Below are positions 59,133 through 64,000 of a DNA stretch of 64,000 nt, one piece after another; position 1 is the first letter of the stretch; the number at the start of each line of letters is the position of its first letter. The stretch is taken from contig JAGMWG010000015.1 in assembly GCA_020744225.1 (NCBI GenBank), forward strand, positions 930,001 to 994,000. Direction: 5' to 3'. The notes under the pieces are model-generated. The model saw only the letters and a list, made by a program, of their open reading frames with translations, did no database searches and was not told the origin of the DNA. This stretch comes from Paraphoma chrysanthemicola. Its lineage: Eukaryota > Ascomycota > Dothideomycetes > Pleosporales > Phaeosphaeriaceae. Position numbers and translations under genes: made by a program.

Positions 59133-59396
59133 ATGATTGCCGCGCTCTGCGCCACTTTGGCTTCGGCCTTCTTCTTCTGCTGCGGTCGCCGAAAGGCTCC
59201 GCCCTCTGAGGCCTCTCCCCTCCTCGGGCGTTCGCCGCTGCCTTCGCCCACGCAGCCCAACTTCGTGGCCGCTCGCCCGTCCTCCCTCCTGGACGACTTC
59301 GTCGACGAGGAGCGCGAGCTTCTCAACAGAGACGATTCGGCACTGGCTCCTGCCGGGCCTCTGACCACCCGCTCAAGCCCAACCATGTCGCTTTGA
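59133..59396 (+). CDS. Small protein with hydrophobic N-terminus and di-Cys motif, head of the mini-exon locus
   Basis: An 87-residue ORF starts in a favourable context (CACCATGATT). It begins MIAALCATLASAFFFCCGRR, a short hydrophobic segment ending in a Cys pair and basic residues that would suit membrane anchoring or palmitoylation. An acidic di-leucine-type motif (EASPLLG) and an acidic helix-like part (LLDDFVDEERELLNRDD) follow. The TGA at 59394-59396 lies only about 14 nt before a GTAAGTG donor at 59411, the first donor of the following exon/intron chain. The ORF may therefore be the translated part of a long transcript whose 3' part is the array, or an alternative splice may continue the frame. 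No family recognised. Confidence 0.5.
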   Translation: MIAALCATLASAFFFCCGRRKAPPSEASPLLGRSPLPSPTQPNFVAARPSSLLDDFVDEERELLNRDDSALAPAGPLTTRSSPTMSL

Positions 59397-59410
59397 GCCC
59401 TCCTCTTGTA

Positions 59411-59938
59411 AGTGTGCCCCACCTTGACGAACTTGAGTGAAGCCCAGGTGATTCACCTTCTTCAACCACCTTGGTGTACCCTATCATGCTAACTCCAACG
59501 TGCCAGCAGTACCTTGCCTTCGGCACTCGCCTTTTGGTGCGTTGGCTGAGACCGGCGCGTCTCCTTAATCACGAATAAACGAGTTTCTTTGCTCCCACCA
59601 CAACACTGCTTTCGCGACCTGTGTGATCGTTTTTGCGCACAACAACAACTCTCTTTCCGCTTGCAATGGTAAGCCAAGGCTACCCAATTGAGTTCCGGTG
59701 GCTAACACTTCTTCAGTGATGTCTTGCCCCGCTTCGCCTACTCAGTGACAACCATACTACTCTCCCACCTTACAACCATCTGTGGTCAAGGCCTTGCAGG
59801 CAAGGTACGTGAAATTTCTTTATGGCTTCGGATACTGATCATACCCAGGCTCGTGCAACTCCACGGGCACCCTCTGGTACACCAAAGCTGAGTGGCCAGC
59901 TGCTCTTCGCCGTTGCGACATGCGTTGACATCACGTAG
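59411..59938 (+). other. Leader part of the mini-exon chain
   Basis: Between the small ORF and the regular array there are longer exon-like segments. Intron-like pieces include 59669-59715 (GTAAGCC...CTAACACTTCTTCAG) and 59804-59848 (GTACGTG...ACTGATCATACCCAG). The intron type resembles that in the regular array, but lengths are less uniform. Confidence 0.45.
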
Positions 59939-61836
59939 GCCCTGGCAATGTCGCTTCATCGCCCAAGGTATGTGCTCTGGCCGTTCAGGGACATGTGCTG
60001 ATCATAATCAGTATCTTCCGCTTCATCAGCGCGATCTGGCTCTGAGCAGGTATGTAACCACCTCCCTCCATTTTGACGATCGTTGACTGCCATTAGGATC
60101 CCGTGTCTCGACTTCATCACCAACACGGTAAGTGACCCTTCCCAGTCCGTGGCACATACTGGCCGCATCAAGCCTCCACCTTGTCTGCTTGACGCAAGCT
60201 CTGATAGATGTGTCACCCTTGTCTCCATTCTAACGGACACTAACTGCACTTAGGTTGTTCCATCGACCACCAGCGCGCCCATGGTTAGTACCACTTCCCC
60301 GGTGGCGGCACATACTGACCTCGCACAGCACACCCTTTGCGGCGCTGGGGATAGTTCCGAAGGTCAGTCTTTTCTTACCATCTGCTGATGAACATTAACT
60401 GCATACAGGTTCTTTCGGTTGCTGCGTTATGAGACACGGTAAGCACAACTTCTCCCACTGGCCGCACATGCTGATCTTGTACAGACCTACCTTGTTCGTC
60501 TTGTTCGTTTGGCAAAATTGTAAGCACATCTCTCTAGGGCTTTTTGACCCAAGTTAACTACACGTAGGCTCCGTCGGGCGTTGCGACTTCACCCATGGTA
60601 AGCACAACCTACCCCGTCGGGGGCACATGCTGATCTTACACAGCTCTCTTTGCCAGTATTTTCCGATACGTAAAACGGTAGGGTCGTTCCCCTTGTGGCT
60701 GTCAGACGAAAGTTAACTACACCCAGGCTCTGTCGGACATCGAGGCTTCAAGAACGGTGAGCACAACGCCCCTGGTCGGCGGCACATACTGATCCTGTAT
60801 AGCTCACATTTTCAGTCTGGCCCGTTGTGCAAAACTGTAAGACCGTCTTCGCGTGGTTCGACGAGCATTGACTGCACTCAGGATCTTTCGGAACATTATC
60901 TTTAGCCATGGTGAGCAACCATCTGCCCCGTTGCCGCCACATACTGATCCTGTACAGCACTTTGCCCCTGCGAACGCTCGAGAAGAATTGTAAGACTCTA
61001 TCTCCTTCATTTTGACGAACACTTACTGCAATCAGATTCTGTCCATAACGATTCATTTCGACTTTGTAAGTACCTCGCTTCCCCGTTGGCGGCAAATGCT
61101 AACCGTTGCAGGCTCGCTGGGGTCTGGGCGCTGCAGCAGAACTGTGAGTACCTCTTTATCAGGGTTTTTGGCGAACACTTACCACACTCAGATTCAATCC
61201 ATGGCGTGCGCATTGAACTCAGTAAGCACCAAGTTTCCCCGTCGATGGCACATGCTAACCTTGTTAGGCTCGGAGTGTCGGGTCCGTGGTGAAGAACTGT
61301 AAGTCCCTCTTCCTTTCGCATGTTGACGACCATTGACTACACCTAGATTCTTTTCGCTGCCGGCTCCAGATTCAGTAAGTGCTCCTTTCTCCGATGAAGG
61401 CACATACTAATCTCCTTAGCTCACCTTTTAGGGCTGCTTTGGTGAGCGAATTTGGTGAGTTTCGCTCTTCTTCAGCTTGTTGACGAACACTGACTGCACT
61501 AGGATCTTCATGACCTTGACCTTCAACATGGTGAGCAAAGCTTTTCCCGATGGTGGCGCATACTGACCTCTCCAGACTGCACTCCTCCACCTCTTCGTCG
61601 ACCCTCAGCCGGTGAGTTCTTCTTCCCTTGATTGTAGATGAGCACTGACTACTCCAGGATCTTTCCGATGACCCTTCAAAACTTGGTAAGCATGGCTTCC
61701 CCCTTTAACGGCACACACTGATCTTCAACAGCACTTTCCTGGGCGCGCTTTGGGTTCAAACCAGGTATGCGTCGATTGAAGCAATCGGCCAGTTACTGAC
61801 GTTTTCTAGATTCCCGCGAAAGCTTCCACTCATTTT
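59939..61836 (+). repeat. Tandem array of mini-exons and short spliceosomal introns
   Basis: About 25 segments of 27-38 nt alternate with 24 GT-AG introns, nearly all 44-49 nt. Introns alternate between two classes. Class A starts GTAAGCACAAC, has CCCCGT then GGCGGCACATACTGATC and ends TGTACAG. Class B starts GTAAGACT, has a TTGACGAACACTGACTGCA block and ends CTCAG. Example introns: 60284-60328 (A), 60363-60408 (B), 60439-60484 (A), 60911-60957 (A), 60990-61035 (B), 61066-61111 (A), 61144-61191 (B), 61531-61575 (A), 61686-61731 (A). The two-exon unit is about 150 nt long. Mini-exons also alternate, about 30 nt (often ending ATG or ACG) and about 33 nt (often ending AACT or AATT), but are far more divergent than the introns. 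Exon lengths are mostly not multiples of three. The one frame I followed is open from 60678 to about 61214 in spliced form but closed by TAA in exon 60644-60677. Confidence 0.75.
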
Positions 61837-62556
61837 GTGAGTGTCCCTACTAAAAGCCCCCCGGTGTCGTTTTGGCTGACTGTGTACAGCATGGGACGTA
61901 GAATCTGACCCTCACCTCCACGTGGTGAGTCCCGGGGTCTTCAGCTTGCTGGAGATGCAAACGAGGGCAGTGTTACATCAGGTATGCGCCGACAGGAGAT
62001 ACGGCTCCGTTACTGAATTCTTCTAGGCCTACCGGCGCCGCCTCACTGAGGTGTGCGCAAGTGCTCGAAAGTCGATGAAGGTACGTCGCCCTTCCAGGCC
62101 TCCACCGTGCTAACAGTGTATAGGTTGGAGTGGCAAAGTCTGACTCTCTCCTCCTCGTGGCGCCACTCTGGAAACTTCTCTTCGGAGATGCCAACGAGAG
62201 CTCCAGCACCAATACCTTCGCGATCGAAGATGAAACGACCTCTACTGCGGCTACACCTTCCTACCTCCGCCTTCCTACCCCCGACAGCCGCATCGCCTGC
62301 GCCATCACCATTCATACCGAGTCCGCACGCCATACAAGGTCACAACTGCATAGAGCTTCGGTAGAGGACAACTGCACCATGCGCGTCGGCATTCAGTGAG
62401 CCCAGCTGTCGTCGCTTGGCAGCAGATACTGACCAGCGGCAGGGCAACAATTACTCGGCAGTGGCTCATCATCTCTTGACATCCCCGGATGGCCTTTGAT
62501 CTTGAGTGGGGAGCAAAGTCTGACCTACACCTCCACGTGGTGCTCCCCGGCAACGG

Positions 62557-62683
62557 CCCTGTCGATGTCCCCGACAGGGTGCGGCGAACGTAGGCAGCGG
62601 GCGTGGTCTTAACCGACCCCGTCGGGCTGGCGTAAACGGCCAGTATCGCCGACACCCATAACCGGGGCGTGGCATCCCACGCC
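62557..62683. repeat. Two short GC-rich hairpins
   Basis: CCCTGTCG (62557-62564) pairs with CGACAGGG (62572-62579) across a 7-nt loop, and GGCGTGG (62666-62672) pairs with CCACGCC (62677-62683) across a 4-nt loop. They lie in a GC-rich stretch just after one copy of the second repeat block. Function unknown. Confidence 0.4.
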
Positions 62684-63280
62684 TAGTGGAGGGAGGGAGG
62701 AACCGGGGGTGGCAACTGGGGATTTGGAGGGACGATGAAGGCGCAATAGCGCAGAAATACAGTAAGACCTTCACCGGTGACCAGATCGACTTCGCTGACA
62801 CATTGCAGGAAAGGTTTCTACCACACGTGCTCCTTCCTTTCGCATGGTGATGCTCATTCTTTTCGACTCTCCGCGGTGCTTGGTTCTCAGTCCTCGCTTC
62901 ACTAACCACAAGCTCGCTACCTTCGGCGCCGATCCAAACGAATGCACGTTCTTCCATAACGTATTTTCTTCGACGGCTACCAAGAACAAAACACCGCGGA
63001 ATATGAGGCTTCCGAAACGCTTCTCTTTGGGCCATATTTCGTGGGAGCAATCGTGTCGATCCTGTTCACCTTCTTGCGAGGTAGGACCGTCCTATATGTC
63101 TCAAACATTTTTAAGTGGCTCTAAAGGCTTTTCGCGCCTTGTCAAAATCTTACTTGGCACGTCCGAATCGCGCTGGCAATCGAAGGGAGCTGTCCGGTAC
63201 GTGATCTGATCAAGATGCCTCTCAAAACTTTCAAGCTCTCACTGACTTCTTCGACAGATCTGGCTCCAACCCTTCACATC

Positions 63281-63343
63281 GGCGGCCGGACCGAACCTAG
63301 ATCACAGAATACACTTCCTTAGTGTATATCAGGGACGGCCGCC
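63281..63343. repeat. Nested inverted repeat
   Basis: An outer perfect 8-bp stem (GGCGGCCG at 63281-63288 with CGGCCGCC at 63336-63343) encloses an inner perfect 7-bp hairpin (ATACACT at 63309-63315, AGTGTAT at 63321-63327, loop TCCTT). Transcribed, it could form a structured RNA element. Confidence 0.5.
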
Positions 63344-64000
63344 AACATCAACATGGGATGTAATGCTGTGGTGTCTTCTCTTATAAGACATATATTGCTG
63401 CTTTGCGGCAATTACAATCTTCTCCATTCCGATAAGTGACTCGGGGGTCAATACGTTTGCGCCCTTTAGAAGCCGAACTTCGTGCCTACGGGATGCGATG
63501 CGGTGGAGGGGCTTTTAGTAAGTTGTTCCAAATTGACCACAATGCCACCAAGAGCAGAAAACCCCTCGCTCACTTCTTTTTCAGGTACCAACATACTCAT
63601 TACTAATTTCCAACATCAACCGATAACGCCGATACGTCGGTGAGCTTGGTTGGAGCGTTGTCCAGCGGTAAGCATTCTTCCTCTCAATTGCAGGAGCATT
63701 TACTAACCGCGCGAAGTCTCTGGACGAGGCGGGCGCTGTGGATGAGGTCTGACCCGCCTCTCCAGTGCAGAGCTGACAGTGTACAGGTTGGGGCATAGAA
63801 TCTGACTCTCACCTCCCCGTGGTGTGCCCTGGGTAATGCCAATGAGAGCAGTCGTTGAGTTGCATCTCAAGAACGCCCACACTCTCCAAGGAAGAAAGGA
63901 TAGTGCCTTCAAAGCTAGAAATAGGATGCGCTTCTTTCGTGGCAGATCGCGCAAAGCTAACGGTTCGGCAGTATGGCCGCAAGATGCGCAGCGGTGGTGG

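Larger units (their letters stand above)
61837..64000. other. Right end: continuation of the exon/intron locus with a second repeat family
   Basis: Less regular continuation of the array. A repeated block, GTTGGAGTGGCAAAGTCTGA-like followed by CTCACCTCCACGTGGTG, occurs near 61890, 62124, 62500 and 63786, three times preceded by a GCTGAC/GCTAACAGTGTA(C/T)AG acceptor. A longer open segment (about 62130-62399) contains SLLLVAPLWKLLFGDANESS. GC-rich hairpins occur at 62557-62683 and 63281-63343. No complete gene is visible and the locus runs off the edge. Confidence 0.45.

Noticed and set aside
60390..60410. CTGATGA motif as a possible hammerhead ribozyme core
   Set aside because: No matching GAAA core and stems; the motif is the intron branch region.
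60748..61590. Repetitive minus-strand frames across the array (peptides such as RLACAIDGE and RLAFAANGE)
   Set aside because: They are the reverse complement of the conserved introns; the period of about 150 nt is not frame-preserving and the splice signals are all on the plus strand.
59939..61836. CRISPR-like appearance: about 46-nt similar units alternating with about 30-nt variable units
   Set aside because: The similar units carry GT-AG ends and branch motifs, fall in two alternating classes, are imperfect, and the genome is fungal. Spliceosomal introns explain them better.
1..64000. tRNA, 5S and other structured RNA genes
   Set aside because: I looked by eye for the GGTTCGAATCC-type B box with matching A box and acceptor stem and found none convincing; weak cases such as the region near 37400 are in coding sequence.

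Overview
This window is nuclear DNA of a filamentous ascomycete (Pezizomycotina, probably Dothideomycetes). Genes are interrupted by short GT-AG introns, mostly 45-60 nt, with CTAAC/CTGAC-type branch sites. The recognisable genes are fungal: a Mediator MED13 subunit, a SWF1 DHHC palmitoyltransferase, a RAP1-type telomere protein, LSB5, a HET-domain protein, CorA-like membrane proteins and a DAL5-type MFS transporter. The class assignment is inference. All exon coordinates were derived by hand from splice signals and reading-frame continuity.

Layout. The left part, 1-12.2 kb, is a compact housekeeping block: ENP2 (leaving the left edge), MED13, a small unknown gene, and SWF1 head-to-head with RAP1. 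From 12.4 to 20.2 kb is accessory-looking DNA with a CorA-like membrane protein, an orphan membrane protein, a HET-domain gene and a tiny cysteine-rich metallothionein-like gene with a 5'UTR intron. From 20.8 to 31 kb genes are again conserved: LSB5, two filamentous-fungal proteins of unknown function, the F-actin capping protein alpha subunit, an F-box-like protein and a small membrane protein. From 31 to 38.2 kb lie a possible relic, an MFS transporter, a decayed copy of the 16-kb membrane-protein gene and a second CorA-like gene. From 39 to 51.6 kb come a mitochondrial carrier of the oxoglutarate/malate type, the NSE2/MMS21 SUMO ligase of the SMC5/6 complex, a small single-pass membrane protein and a 5-kb coiled-coil gene that carries an in-frame TGA.

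The right end, 51.6-64 kb, is different. It has no gene I recognise, only scattered short coding-looking pieces. From a promoter-like stretch at about 59.03 kb runs a small ORF (59133-59396) and then a striking chain of about 25 mini-exons of 27-38 nt, separated by 24 introns nearly all of 44-49 nt (59939-61836). Two classes of intron alternate, and the introns are more alike than the exons they separate. A different repeated exon-like block recurs from 61.9 kb towards the right edge. This tandem mini-exon array, which resembles introner-like elements or a micro-exon gene, is the most unusual thing in the window.
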